Of a stretch of DNA of 64,000 nt, positions 1-12,205 are shown in pieces; position 1 is the first letter of the stretch; every line of letters starts with the position of its first letter. The DNA lies in contig NC_092236.1 in assembly GCF_036320965.1 (NCBI RefSeq), forward strand, positions 11,518,518 to 11,582,517, in the 5' to 3' direction. A program made the translations under genes and the position numbers. The stretch is from Panulirus ornatus (taxonomy: Eukaryota > Arthropoda > Malacostraca > Decapoda > Palinuridae). The notes under the pieces were generated by a model that made no database searches, was not told the origin of the DNA, and worked only from the letters and a program-made list of their open reading frames with translations.

Positions 1-2280
1 CGGGGATCTGAAGGTTCATGCGCCTATGCTGACCGGCGGCGGCCGACCGTCCTGCGGGCAGAGCAAGAGAAGTCCATCTGTACTCAACCTGTGAGTTACC
101 TGCAACCGGCTGGTTGGCCGCTGTGTCGGGTCTGTTGGACACCCAACTTCAGGAGGTGTGAAGGACACTTGATATTTGTGCGTCAGTCAGCGAAGCTAAA
201 CGTCATACTGGTTACAAGGAATGATAAGAGGATGAAGAATTTATCAGTGACTGATGTATCATGAACTGGAAGCCTAAAGATGGCGGAAGGAGTACATATT
301 TACTGTTGGAAGTGGGTTTTGTGTGGGATGTATTTGTTGTGGATAGACATTTATCATTTGTCAGGCAAGTAAAGTACAGTTGATAAATTGGAAACATGCG
401 CAAGTGAACTTACATGTAGCTGTTGCTGAAGTATCATATTCATTGATGTGGGAGTCTGAGAGGGACTACATCTGGTCTTAGATTTGTTACACACATCCAC
501 ATGGGCCGTCTGAGTTTGCCATAGAAAAGCAAGAATACAGATTTGATCGCCAAATACATTCAGGGATGCCAGGTCTCGAGGTGTCTGAATGGTCCTGCTA
601 AATGATTAGGTTTGTCTGATGTTTACATGCGGAATGTATCATCATGTACAAGCACGGTGGCGATGGTGATACTTCTGATGCCTCTCCACAATTTAGTTAC
701 TCAAGTGGTGACATTTTAATGTGTGGAGTCTAACTCTTCCCTCAGCCCACGGAGAGACATACAGACAGACACCTTAGAGTGATGGCGCCATACCCGCCAC
801 TCCTTCCCGTCGTTCCTCTACCCCTGTGTCCACTCTTGCGATTCTGAGTTTGGTGATGATCTCTCGTATATCCTAATAAATATTGCTTGATCTGCCCAGC
901 ATTATTCTTTCTCTGGTCTACACTGAGTCATTTTCAGACAGTGTCTCGTCAACATCTGTTCTTTCCCCATGCTCCACGTCACTAAGTTTTGCCAATTTTT
1001 TTCTCTTTCCCTCTCTTTAAGCAAGTGGTATCGTGTTCATTTCTGACCTCGTTGTACCATTTCGCAATGTATATTTCCGTCGCTCATCCGTTATTGATCG
1101 GATGGTCTTCATCTCCACAGCAACCAGGCTGTTCTTATCTGTAGTTACCATACGCACGTAGATCAAACTAGAGACGAGAGACGTGTGAAAGGATCAACAC
1201 TCGTGCTTCTACAGAAACATACATCGGGGCAGATGGGAGGATAGGCTACAACAGTCCTAGCCTTTGTTTAGACTATTCCTAGTAAGCTGTGCATCATCTC
1301 TGGGTTCCATCTTTGTAGTACGTGTCCTGACAGTTGCCATTGACATCTTAGCATACACTGTACTCTTAAACAAGGGTGATTTAGTTTACATATATACGTG
1401 TTTCCGAACTTCGTCAGTAAAGTCGTAAATCGTCGTGGTGCTATTACCCTCCTGTGTAGTTCCACTAACTATTTTTGTCTGTTGTCATTTTCGTTTGTTG
1501 TATTCACGTAGGCTTGGAATATTGGTGTTGAAAGTGACAGGTCTATTTTACGTGTTGAAGAGAAGAATCCTGATCTATCGACGTACTATCAACACTTGTG
1601 TCGTCTTCAAATTCTTTCATGGTTCTCCCTTGTTGTGGCAAATTGGATTGTTCTTCATTTTCCTGGCCACAGTGTAGTATTGTTCTCCTCACGACCAGAC
1701 TACTGAGTTTAACATATGTGTATAGCAGTGTGTCCATACTTTATCCATCTATCTCTATTACTAGAATAGTTACTGTTAGTAATACTAACTTTTCGTTTCC
1801 TTGGACAGCTAAGGGACGTGGCTAATTTGTATAGTATTGTCTTGTTCTCCTTGTTGTAAAGGTCGACTTTTCTCCTCGTTCCATCCGTGATGTCTTAAGC
1901 AGGTCAACTCCTCACCGTTCACTAACACACTCCATAATCTGGTATCTGGAGTCTTGTATCTCTCAACCACCGCCTCAGTATCTGGGTGTGCGCATCTCTC
2001 TGTTCTTCGGTCCACCGTGGCTTTCCTTAACTTCCCCATTGTTGATTTTAAAAGTTTCTAAAGCTATTTTCCTCTGCATAATCTTTTATTTCTACGGTTC
2101 CGAAACTTTATTCGCCCATATTTTTGTTGTCTGTATTTTGTCGCTTCACAGCTCAGAATGCAAGTAGGTCTTTATGCAATGTTCTAGCTTTTTTTTTTTT
2201 TTTACCACATTAGCTGGTCGAAGACTTACATGAGTCGGAATATTACGTTTTACCCTTATAGGTCTGAGTTCCGAGTGCAT
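1..2280. other. Left flank, no recognised gene
   Basis: This stretch is moderately GC-rich at its very start (about the first 130 bases) and then mixed. Short open frames exist on both strands but none resembles a known protein. A donor-like CCT|GTGAGT lies near position 90 on the plus strand and could end a non-coding first exon, but nothing else supports a gene. Homopolymer T runs occur near 2190-2203. Confidence 0.4.
277..290 (+). promoter_or_regulatory. YY1/Ets-like motif around an ATG (candidate promoter element)
   Basis: The plus strand reads AAGATGGCGGAAGG, which resembles the YY1 core promoter consensus AAGATGGCGGC fused to an Ets-type GGAAG. In animals this element often sits just downstream of a transcription start and may contain the start codon. 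Here the ATG at 280 opens only about 30 codons, and it is followed by CAG|GCAAGT near 362, which resembles a rare GC-type donor. No homologous protein is recognised, so this is a weak call. Confidence 0.2.
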
Positions 2281-2309
2281 GAATGCGCTTCTCTGTATGC
2301 CTGTGTGTT

Positions 2310-2333
2310 TCTGTGTGTGTGTGTGTGTGTGTG
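2310..2333. repeat. (TG)n microsatellite
   Basis: Short uninterrupted TG/GT dinucleotide run. Confidence 0.9.
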
Positions 2334-2784
2334 CCTTGTTAACCGGGCAGTGAGAGTGGGCAGCGCGAGGGGAGGCGGGCGGAAGCTTTGGGTGGCGTGA
2401 CCCAGATGCTCCCGTGACAGACGGCTGTGTTGTGACAGGTCACTCACCTCTCCCGCTTACTGGCAACGCTGTGAGACTCTTGTTTCTTTCGCACGCTGGT
2501 ACCACTGTCTCTTTCGTTGACTGGCAACACTGTCTCTCGCTGCTTTCAAACACCCTAGCAACACTATCGATTCTTTCACACCACATCACTCTGAAGTCAG
2601 TGTACTACATCTATCATTTATTGTGAGTGTTAGATAGCTTGTGTTGAATCTATCAGAGTGTATGTATGAGATATAGATCTCTTATCACTGGTGTGACACA
2701 GAGCGCCTGGCACATTCCCCCTGTGCCACGGCTGTTTATGTGTCTGTGTCTCATGTAAAGTCCTCTTTCAGAGTGACTCATAGG

Positions 2785-3215
2785 TCACGTGCCAATGTTT
2801 GTAGAGTGCCACAAGCCAGTGTTTGTAGTGTGTCTTATGCCAGTATTGTGGTGAGATACGAGCTAATATTTTTGATGCGACACAGAGCGATCTTTGTGAT
2901 GTTCTGTTCGTTGATGTATGTAGCACATTATACGTCATTTGCGTACGTTACACATTGGCGTTTGTTGCATGTCACAAACCAACCTGTTGCACCATACAAA
3001 AAACTTGTATTTTGCATATCTCGAACATTTGTTTGTGGTATGCTACGCAACAGTGTTGGTAGTACGCCATGTACCAGTGTTTGTGGCACGGTGTATACAA
3101 GTGTTTGTGGTTTGCTGTGTAGCGGGAAATGCGGTACACTGCTAACAAGTGTTTGTGTTATACCATGTCCCTCTGTTTGTATATTGTGGTTTGCCACAAG
3201 CCATTATCTGCAGTG
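2785..3215. repeat. Degenerate 24-bp minisatellite (about 17 units)
   Basis: Units of about 24 bp recur with a core resembling AGTGTTTGTGGTATGC followed by a variable tail. Because the period is a multiple of three, a 172-codon plus-strand frame (2740-3258) and an 89-codon minus-strand frame stay open through it. The plus frame reads as eight-residue repeats such as SVCGTVYT, SVCGLLCS and SVCVIPCP. A few units are 21-23 or 25 bp, which argues against selection on the frame. It is best read as non-coding tandem DNA. Confidence 0.7.
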
Positions 3216-4084
3216 CACATCTCAATGTCGTTGGCGGCGTGGAACTCAGTCCCTATGACTCAGTGTGTGATAACGAGGACACAGGTGTGGCAGTGGTTAA
3301 CAGGTGTGTCTAGGTTCAAAACACCATCCCGCGCTCTACACCTGTGTTGTTAGGATGCTCGCTTGATTCACCTGTAACCGGTTGTTCTGTACCGCCAATT
3401 ACATTACCATAATCATGTCCTCTTGACCAACTTATCTACCATATCTTTATAATCCTATATATCTCCTACTCGCATCATTGCTCTTTACTCTGCCCTCTCT
3501 ACCTGTTCCTAACTGTATCACGCAAGGTGTCCATCTCCACCGCTTTTATTCGTTTATTCTGTTTTACTCATCCCAGTCTGGAAGAATGGAAGTCCTTGTT
3601 GCTAAAGTATGTAGAAGTATCTTCCTCTTTCCTCCGCTCATTTTCGTATTCTTAAGCCTTTCCGAACCTTCCAGCGAGGAACATTGTTAGTCGAGGCGCC
3701 CCGCGGCCAATACTGATATTATTATCTAATTGGAATCAGAAGGGAGAGCCAGACCCCTCTCCTCTCACATACCCACTTCAACGTTTGTGTTATTTGTCAG
3801 TTTCTTTTATAAAAGGAAATACAGTTTCAATATAAAATCCATGGTTGATTTTAAACACTTGCTCGTTTTACCTGCCAACAGTGAACACAGCGACGCTTTG
3901 GTCTTAACATTTTACTCGTAGATATGAGGACTGAGAGAGGGAAACAGAAACACGGGTTACACAACAGTGCTGCATTGATATGCACAAGGATGTGCCAACA
4001 GTAGGCGAGCTTCTAGGACACATGCCACTCATAGTGCAGGTGCAGGAGGAGGAGAGGTTAGGCAGGTTTAACGTAGTGCTGATG

Positions 4085-4200
4085 CAAGAGAGAGGTGGCG
4101 TTGCTGAGGTCCCATGGCTGCTCCTCGGGAGGGAGGAAGCGTTGCCAAGGTCCCGTGTTTGTGTTGCAAGAGGAAGGAGGGATTTTCTGCTAAAGGGAAG
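4085..4200. repeat. Dispersed repeat shared with 56010-56095
   Basis: The segment containing TTGCTGAGGTCCCATGG, plus a neighbouring GGTCCCGTGTTTGTGTTGCAAG-like stretch, recurs with changes at about 56010-56095 next to the divergent CHMP5/SYMPK pair. Within the left copy the two halves look like diverged tandem units. Family unknown. Confidence 0.4.
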
Positions 4201-4667
4201 CTCTGAGAGGTTTTAATTACGTTGTGCGTGTCACTGTGAGTGAAGGATGAGTGAGCGGTTGTTTCAAGGTGATTTTTATTTAGGATTTTAATATCTGTGT
4301 CCTGAGGCATGGTGGGTTTATTGCTGATTTTTTAGTAGTGTATAATAAGTATATTTAAGTTTCCTGTGGTAGAAGGGATGTTGCTAGTTTGGGTTAAGAA
4401 GCACTTCATGTGTCCTTCCGAGCCACAGTCTTTGACAGGGATATCCGCTTCCTCCACGCTAATTCCTTGTTATTATGAATGCCTTGATATCATTCTCGAC
4501 CTTACAACCAAATTGGTGATAAGATTTTAGGTTCCTGAAGCTTCAAAATTGCACTGCAATCAGTTGAAGGGAAAGGATAGACCCTTATCGTGTAGGAGTT
4601 CTTTGACTTGATTGTGCGCAAATAAACTTTATCGAAGGTGACTTTTCACTCGCGGCGTAGCCACAAC

Positions 4668-4671
<4 letters not shown>

Positions 4672-4766
<95 letters not shown>
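4672..4766. repeat. (TA)n(TG)n compound microsatellite
   Basis: About 70 bp of pure TA alternation is followed by about 24 bp of TG. Open frames across it (YIYIYI... peptides) are artefacts. Confidence 0.95.
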
Positions 4767-7003
4767 AAGTATACATATATTGTCAACATATGTGCTATCT
4801 GTAGGGATCCGGGTACGTATCCTTTTGAATTATCATGACCTGATGCACATATTGTATCAACTTTTTTTTTACGGTTTGTATTCTTCCCATTAGACACCAG
4901 CATGATCTCAAGATTATCAGTATTGTGGCAGGTGCAATGTGATATGAAGACTGAGTACATGCTAGTTACAGTATCTGTTTGTGGACGCCCTGAAGAGAGA
5001 GATCGTCTGGTATGATGACGTAGACTTCAACCTGACGGAGTAGGTTAGGCTATCGTGCACGAGGATCGTAGTAGCATCGGTACTCGAGGTGTCATGCCGT
5101 CTTTGTCAAAGGTCGAATCGACATGCTCAGGAAGTCTTATGCTCGGTTTGACCTGTAACCGTATTACTGGCTAGTCTATTGTGCACCCCTAGCTCATCCT
5201 GTGAGGTGTAGCGCAAAAGGATAGCAGAATGTGTGGTTGGATCGAAGTATTAGTTTTATAGTGTATGTAGGATGGTGTGGTAGTGTGCAGGAGAGTAACT
5301 TATTATTTGCTTGGTGACACTAGTTACCTCAGATACTACCTTTGAATACGTATGGCTTAATCTCATGGAAAAGAAAAGTGGAAGCCTAAGCAACACATGT
5401 ATTCGCCTGAACTGGGCTTACGGTTGAGCGAGCATTTGGTTCGCTGAAGAAGAGGTGTTCGCGCTGTCACAAGCGAACGTATTAGTGGCAGTATTGGTGG
5501 TTCTTTACAGTCATCGAGTCACACACGATTTACCGGAGCCACCTGAAGCTAAACGAGTGGAATAAATAACAGACAGATGCACCTGAACACAGACAGCTTA
5601 ATGAAAATACACGGAAACATCAAAAGATAAGTAGCATTTTTTTTTGTATTTTTAAACACTTGTACAATAAAACATTAGAAAAGTAATACAAAAATGAAGA
5701 TTCCTATGTATGCTTACAGTTTAGTGATGAATATGTATTACCTTCTTGTGTTCAGGGTAAGTATTGCTAGTTATACACTTCGTTGTTTTTCTTGGTGAAT
5801 TTGAAAAACATGATTATAGATCGGGTGATAAGCCGGATTCCCTTTTCATTCATTATGCAGACACGCTTCAAGCACGTCAGAAATTTTGAGTTCCTAAAAT
5901 CTCAGTTCATACGGTATTATATTTGGCAGATGAAGAGAGATGTGTTCCTTCTGCTGTGTTAATGTTAATAATGTCTGAACAAATCTTTCAGTCTTCAGCA
6001 ATACCGCAAAAGACCTCCACAGAAGTGGTTGAAAACTTTTTTTGCGAAATTTGATGGAAAAACAAACTCTTATTGAGCATTACAGAAACTGTTACTGTGA
6101 CTTGTGGATAACTCCTATCAGACTGACGTTAGTTGAGACAAATAACTAATGGTTAGGAAGTAAATACACTCAATGAAAACTTTTCTCCTTATATTCTGTA
6201 AAACAGAGGGGTGGATAGAAATATACAGCATAGGGAGTTCTGTCTGGTTGTCATTAGTAAATCTATTTACAGTTTTGTGGATTAGATCAAATACATATAC
6301 AGCCTCTTACACTCGTCCTCTACCCAGAGTGTTAAAAGAGTTTCTTTCTCACTTCGCACACTTGATTTAGGGGTGACCAAGTGATACACTTTCATTACAC
6401 CTGGTCCTAAATCATTCCTTTTGACACCTTCATATGTGACCTTTTTCGCTTCTCTCACTTCATCTGTCGATCTCTGTTGCTGTCTACCACTTCTTGTACC
6501 TTCAGTTATATTATTACATATCTTCCTGACTATATCATATGCTTTACATCCTACATAACCATATCATCCTAAATGACTGTTGTTCAGGCGCCTTTAAATT
6601 GATTTCTTTACCACATAATATTCATGTATATTCATTCTTTACTCTGATTCAGTCCATACTCCGTAAGTCATCTCTTTCTGCCCTTTTTTTTTTCCTTACA
6701 AATATAGACTTGGATTCATATCCATGCATCTAAGCTGGGACAATTTTTTTTTCCTGTATATCACTTGCACTTTCGTTATATATTTCTATTTACTAGAGTT
6801 TCCAGTACACCTCCGAATTTTTTTTCACTTGCAAAATTCTGCTGTCTTTCTCAACTTTCCAATTACAGTACCCATCCGCGCTGAACGTCACTTCCGAGTA
6901 CCTAAATTCGTCCGCAAATGCCAGGTCTTTGCCATCCCGCTGTGACGTGCCACCTCTTCTATAAACTTTTAAATGTTAATTTTCCTTGCAATTTCTTTTA
7001 CCT
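4767..7003. other. No gene recognised
   Basis: Unique-looking AT-rich sequence with short T and A runs. I see no coding exon, RNA gene or clear mobile element. Confidence 0.4.
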
Positions 7004-7019
7004 CCCCCCCCCCCCCCCC
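7004..7019. repeat. Poly(C) tract, 16 bp
   Basis: Uninterrupted run of C on the plus strand inside a pyrimidine-rich stretch. Confidence 0.9.
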
Positions 7020-7916
7020 GTCTTGCCCCCTACACACACAGATGTGATCTATTGTTTTACCCTTATCTTCCTGTAATTCAAAAAACAAAAAAAAGCATCA
7101 TATGCCAACAAGAACTGTGAATAATAATTCGTCTCTTCCACAATGGTTCAGTAGGACTGTGCAATTACCCCACCTTGTTTTCATCTTGCATAATGTCCCA
7201 CCCATTAAGACATTAACCCATCATGGTGATGTCACTCAACCTTGACGCTCTCCCACATTTATTTCAACCTACTCATACCCCCATTTATTCTCTCATACAA
7301 ACATTGTTTCCATAAGAAATCTTAACGTTAAGGTTAAGCATTTAAAAGTCTTCCATGCCCATCGTCGTCAGAACACCTCAGTGATTCCATAAATGCAGCT
7401 TTACCTTTCTTTTTCCTGTAGACATTCATTCTCCCACAACCAGCCTACATGCAAATAATGGCTTGCACACACCCTCAATCCTCTGCTAATTCCACCTCGT
7501 TCTTATCAAGTATTCTGGTTTGTTTACTTTTGGCTTTAACAGCGGCTGATTTATTTTGCATCCATTTCGTCATCGACCCACACTTAACAGGATTTTTTTT
7601 ACCTCCTTTACTTTACATTCGACTGTATTATTTCACTTGCAGCTGCTCCTGTTTCCTTCTTTGTCATTCAGTCCCCCTTACCTCTACCAATGGGACAATG
7701 GGTCCCATGCTTCCTTTTACCTTCTAGCTCGCTATGGGCGTTCCTGATTTTGCTTTGGGATGCTTCTTTCCATTTTCTTTTTATTCAGGGACGTTATTGT
7801 TACTTTTCCTTCTTATTTTACTTCTGACTTTTCTTTCATTTATCTCGTATCGCCCTAGCTTTGCAATGCTAACACAACCAAACTGGTCTTTGCATTTTAC
7901 CTTCGTGTAAATCTTT

Positions 7917-8070
<154 letters not shown>

Positions 8071-8214
8071 TGTGTGCGTGTGTGGATGTGCATGCATAGT
8101 ATGTATGTATGCAAATGTTATTTTCATATCGAAACAAATCGTTGTATTTGAGTATTCAACCTTTGCTATCGCGCCAAGTGCGCGGTTCTTAATCTGATCA
8201 TTTATTCACAGTAT

Positions 8215-8218
<4 letters not shown>

Positions 8219-8289
<71 letters not shown>
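8219..8289. repeat. (TC)n microsatellite
   Basis: About 70 bp of TC alternation, some 150 bp right of the previous compound array. Confidence 0.95.
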
Positions 8290-8291
<2 letters not shown>

Positions 8292-8594
8292 CTGCATTTC
8301 TATATTTCATGTCTCATAGTCCCGACATCATCTCTTAAGAGCTCTGTTGTACTCCCTTGAACCCACTGATCTCGGGAGGTCACGCTCACATTTCTCTTTT
8401 GATCATTGCAGTACAGTCACATTCCCCACTACGTATTATAATTGTTGCCAAAAGAAAAGAAAAAATATTTGGTCCTTTTTTATTCCAGCTGTTATCCACA
8501 ACACTGGTAAATGTTTCCTAAATATTCGATTTGCTGAGATTTGCTATCCACAAGTATAAAACTTCTATGTAGTTATTTCATCCTCAACAATCCA

Positions 8595-8596
<2 letters not shown>

Positions 8597-8636
<40 letters not shown>
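8597..8636. repeat. (AAT)n microsatellite
   Basis: About 13 AAT triplets immediately left of a retrotransposon-tail fragment. Confidence 0.9.
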
Positions 8637-8639
<3 letters not shown>

Positions 8640-8642
8640 ATT

Positions 8643-8713
8643 TTTTATACTTCATCGCCATTTCTCGCGTCAGCGAGGTAGCGCCATAAATCACGAAGAA
8701 TGGCCCATCTCAT

Positions 8714-8768
<55 letters not shown>
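8643..8768 (-). mobile_element. Solo retrotransposon 3' tail followed by (CA)n(TA)n
   Basis: The segment with CGTCAGCGAGGTAGCGCCA and GAATGGCCCA is a diverged copy of the 3' terminal motif of the RTE-like elements elsewhere in this window, in antisense orientation. It is followed by CA and TA dinucleotide runs (8715-8768). No coding part is attached, so it is either an extreme 5' truncation or a SINE that borrows the tail. Confidence 0.6.
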
Positions 8769-8771
<3 letters not shown>

Positions 8772-8932
8772 AATGTTAAAGTACCGAATTAATCAAGGAC
8801 TGGTAACAAACAAATGCATAATTGGATCAAGCATCAAGTCCTAGTCAGCTTTTGTAGAGGTGAGGAAAAACATCATACTTAAATTCCAGAAGCTTTCCAT
8901 TATTCAGTTATGATTGGATTCCCTTTTTTCAG

Positions 8933-9004
8933 GTAAGTGGCGAGAGGTATGCGCGGAGCGATGGCATATGACGCCGCGACCAAGCTGTACTCAACGGCAT
9001 CAAG
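8933..9004 (+). other. Exon-like block with recursive-splice signature
   Basis: A pyrimidine-rich tract ends in TTTTTTCAG at 8932 and is followed directly by GTAAGT, so an acceptor abuts a donor. After 72 nt a second perfect donor occurs (AAG|GTAAGT, donor at 9005). The block is unusually CpG-rich for its surroundings. An ATG at 8949 opens a frame to the second donor (MRGAMAYDAATKLYSTAS, then two bases). Another phase is open throughout, and the frame that begins with GTA is closed by TGA. It could be a recursive-splicing exon in a long plus-strand intron or a real start exon. I do not recognise the peptide and find no partner exons. Confidence 0.45.
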
Positions 9005-9769
9005 GTAAGTCAATATAACCCAAAAACTGCAGGTAATGAGACGGGCACGCCAGCACTAGGTGAGATTTCCGTATAATGTGGTGTTTGCTAATATTTTCAT
9101 TTATAACCAGTCTTTTTCAGGATTTCTATGTTTCTCTTCCCATGATAGTACGCACTTTACTTTCAGCTCTTTCCCGTTAAAAGACACGTAAACATTTTCA
9201 CTCTGAGCATGTTTCGAGACGTTTCTGAACCTAATACACAGTACATAGTAACACGTAAAGAAACGGCTGCACATTTACACTTACCTTGAAACCGATCAGC
9301 TTAAGTGTGCAGTATGATGAAATGCCTGTTGGATGGCTGACGTTACGATCATGTTGGTGTGATCGATCACCTTAGTCCTTACACCAGCTCCTTATGTTTG
9401 TCACATTGCATTTATCAGGTCAGCGTTTCACTGAATATTCACGACACCGCGGGAACTACTTGAAAGAATGACCGATGTTGAGCGGTACTGGGATGTTCAC
9501 GTATGGGGTCCCGGCAGCTAACACCCATGTGGAGGATTGTGTCAGGGAGTGGGCGGGTGGCTGGCGGTGCAGGTGTTACCCGCACCTGTGTTGAACTCCC
9601 CTCCATGCCACATGTATCCGACAGAGTTCGATGTTATAATTGGTAACATTGAGGGAAGTGGTATCGTAAGGGAAGTGGTGGCTTCGATGAACGGAGTTGG
9701 GTAAATGATGGATAACAAGGAGAAGGAGGTAGTGCGTCACTCAGAACAAAATCCATAAACACACACTAG

Positions 9770-10135
9770 AATTCCACGGGCCTGGGTGTGTCCTGGACAG
9801 ACCACCCGACTTGTAACCAATCCACCTGTTTACCCCTTTTTGGGTCGGGTCGACAATGGGTACCTGACATTAGCTGGGGTGAAGATTGTTTAAGCATAAT
9901 GGTAAAACAAGGTTCATACTCGAGCTTGAGACATGTAAACACGCGTATGCAATCTTCTCCCAAAAATGCACCAACATTAGCCGCCCTTATTCATACAGCC
10001 TTTCTAGTGTGGTGTTTAGCCTTGCTGACTAGGATCCACGCATGGTCCCACCCAGGTTCAATTCGAGATCTGTGGTCTGCTCACAGCCAACTCGGCTTTT
10101 CATCCTTCTTCCACTGGGACTAGTCAATGAATGGA
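9770..10135 (+). mobile_element. tRNA-derived SINE-like sequence
   Basis: About 10010-10065 resembles a Pol III internal promoter. A TGGTGTTTAGC-like box A is followed by GGTTCAATTC, close to the box B consensus GGTTCGANTCC. The left part (about 9775-9890) contains the GGGTCGGGTCGACAATGGGTACCTG type of sequence that I associate with decapod SINE bodies. The 111-codon frame across it is therefore not a gene. The order and boundaries of the two parts are uncertain. Confidence 0.4.
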
Positions 10136-10329
10136 TATTTGGTTCTAGTTGGTATTTGTATACATATAAGAATAAAGACATGGAATATATTCACGTTTAA
10201 GATGCGAAGCAGCATAAGTGTTAAACATTCTCCATGTAACAAAGAAATAGTATATCACACAAGAGTAATGAGGGGGCAAAGGTCTTGGGTACACCTAGGA
10301 TTGAGTGGAAAGACAAGTCACTCATAAAG

Positions 10330-10870
10330 GGCAAAGTTGGATATGTTTGATGGTATAGTAGTCTTGTCAGTGCTGTATGGATATGCGACGCTGGTCTTAG
10401 AAATATAAAGAGGGTGGTTATGTTGGAAATGAAATTTTTGAGGAAAATGTGTAGTGTGAAGAAATTTGATTACATAAATGATAGGATAAGAGAAAGGTTT
10501 ACTTGTATGAGGAGTATGTATGAGAACTATAGAGAGTGTGCTGAAATGGTATGAGCAGAGAGTATGAGTGAGGAAAAGGTGACTGAGAGGGTATACTTGT
10601 GAGAAATGAAGGAAATAAAGAAAAGGTGAAAGAATGAAAGATGCTTTGAAGGTTAGTGGTCTGAACACTCAGGAGGAATTGGAGTGATGTGGTATACAGG
10701 GTATGACGATGTCAGAGAGCTGAACCAAGGAATATTACAGGGGAAACCATAAAAAGGTCTTAGGGCTTAGTTGTGGATAGGGGGCTTTGGAACATTCCAG
10801 AGCATTGTACATGACAGATAGAGTGGACATGAGCAAATATGCTCTTTTCTTTGTTTCAGGGGCTACTTTG
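10330..10870 (+). mobile_element. Old RTE-like retrotransposon relic (C-terminal ORF and 3'UTR)
   Basis: Conceptual translation with breaks gives MFDGIVVLSVLYGYATL and MLEMKFLRKMCSVKKFD, which align with the C-terminal domain of the younger family ([34 protein letters not shown]). The distal part, with GTGGACATGAGCAAAT and CTTTGTTTCAGG, matches the 3'UTRs of the relics near 22.9-23.1 kb and 63.9 kb. The frame is destroyed. Confidence 0.7.
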
Positions 10871-11934
10871 CTAATGCAGGATTTGGCAAACAGATATAAA
10901 AGACACACCTTAAATTCTTCCTTGCTTTCATCCCCTTGCAGACAAAGATAGCAGTGTGTAATTACTTAAAAGCTAGGTGTGGCACCTGGCTTGGTCAAGG
11001 TTGAAGGAGTAAATATGAATTTCATCTTTTTTGCTTTGCTCTATATTATTTTCTTTCATGTCCATAGAGCAAGTTGGGGTTACTTCCATCATGTTATGAT
11101 ATACTTATGTCATTTACTTTGATGTCATTTATACAGAGACCTTCTTGCATATTACTGCTTTTTGTTGACTTGCAGTTTATTCTGACGAGGTTGAACATCT
11201 CACACAGTCAATAACCCTCTGCAACTGCTATCTTACTTCCCCTCATCCAATATTTATCATTTTGTATTTAAATACACATACATAGTCATTTTGTCTTTCT
11301 TCCTTATCTGTAAATTGAAAATTACAATCTCCAATTTTTTAAACTTTACAGCCTTACTTTTCATCTATCTCTCTATTCTCAGTAATCTGTTTTTGACACT
11401 AACACAGGAAATGGTGAATATGTATGAAAGTATGAAATCTATATCCCTGATACCCTTTCCCTCCAAGAACTCCCACCAAGGGAAGGATACAGCAAAATAG
11501 TCTACACTTACCGAGTTGTTTTAGTACCTGCATTTCAAATTCTTCTATCTCGGTTTTAGGTGGCCTGTGTGTCACTACATTAATTGTGTTTATTGCTAGG
11601 ATATGTAGGGATAAATGGGGGTATACCATTTCTCTTACCTTAAGTTTCATCTCTATCATTGGTTCCTTCAATTAACCCTAGTCCATACACTGTCATTCTT
11701 CCTTGTTTTATGTATATTCTGCCATCATACAAATTCTTTTTAATCAAATATTCTTTTAACACAGAAAGTCCCAGTCCTCCACACCTGCTTCTCTCAGCAT
11801 GATCTCGTTAAGCCATGTTTCTGCAATGAGTTAATTATCCTTAGTATATTCATAAAATTAAATGGCTTTTAGCTTTGTCTTCTAAGTAATTAGGCTATGC
11901 ACATTCAGATTTAAATCCTCCAGGCGACCAAAAT

Positions 11935-12205
11935 AGTGGAAAAGACAAATGTCAAGGCTTTGGGGTACTGGGGTCAAAACATTCATGAAAACATGGGGCT
12001 TGAACTGGATGTAAAGAATTTGAAGAAATGTGGTACTGTAAATGAGAGTCAATGTTCTGTAAATGGGCTGAACCAGGGAGTGGATGGCAGCCATGTTGAG
12101 GACGACGAAGTCTGGTTTTAGTACATCATACGTGATAGCTAGGGATCAAATGTGCGCAGATGAAGATGTCCATCTGTTTCTGACACCACCTCAATAAGGC
12201 TAGAG
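11935..12205 (+). mobile_element. RTE-like 3'-end relic
   Basis: The sequence around 12040-12090 reads SVNGLNQGV, the conserved junction after the ORF in this family (compare AVNGLNQGM near 47830). It is followed by TACATCATACGTGATAGCTAG, a diverged form of the 3'UTR. Strongly decayed. Confidence 0.5.

Noticed and set aside
2740..3258. 172-codon plus-strand open frame
   Set aside because: It follows a degenerate 24-bp tandem repeat that is open on both strands, with units of irregular length and no recognised protein similarity.
4585..4960. Several 60-100-codon frames on both strands
   Set aside because: They are translations of (TA)n and (TG)n microsatellites.
9788..10123. 111-codon plus-strand frame
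   Set aside because: It crosses a tRNA-like, box A/box B containing SINE-type sequence and shows no protein-family features.
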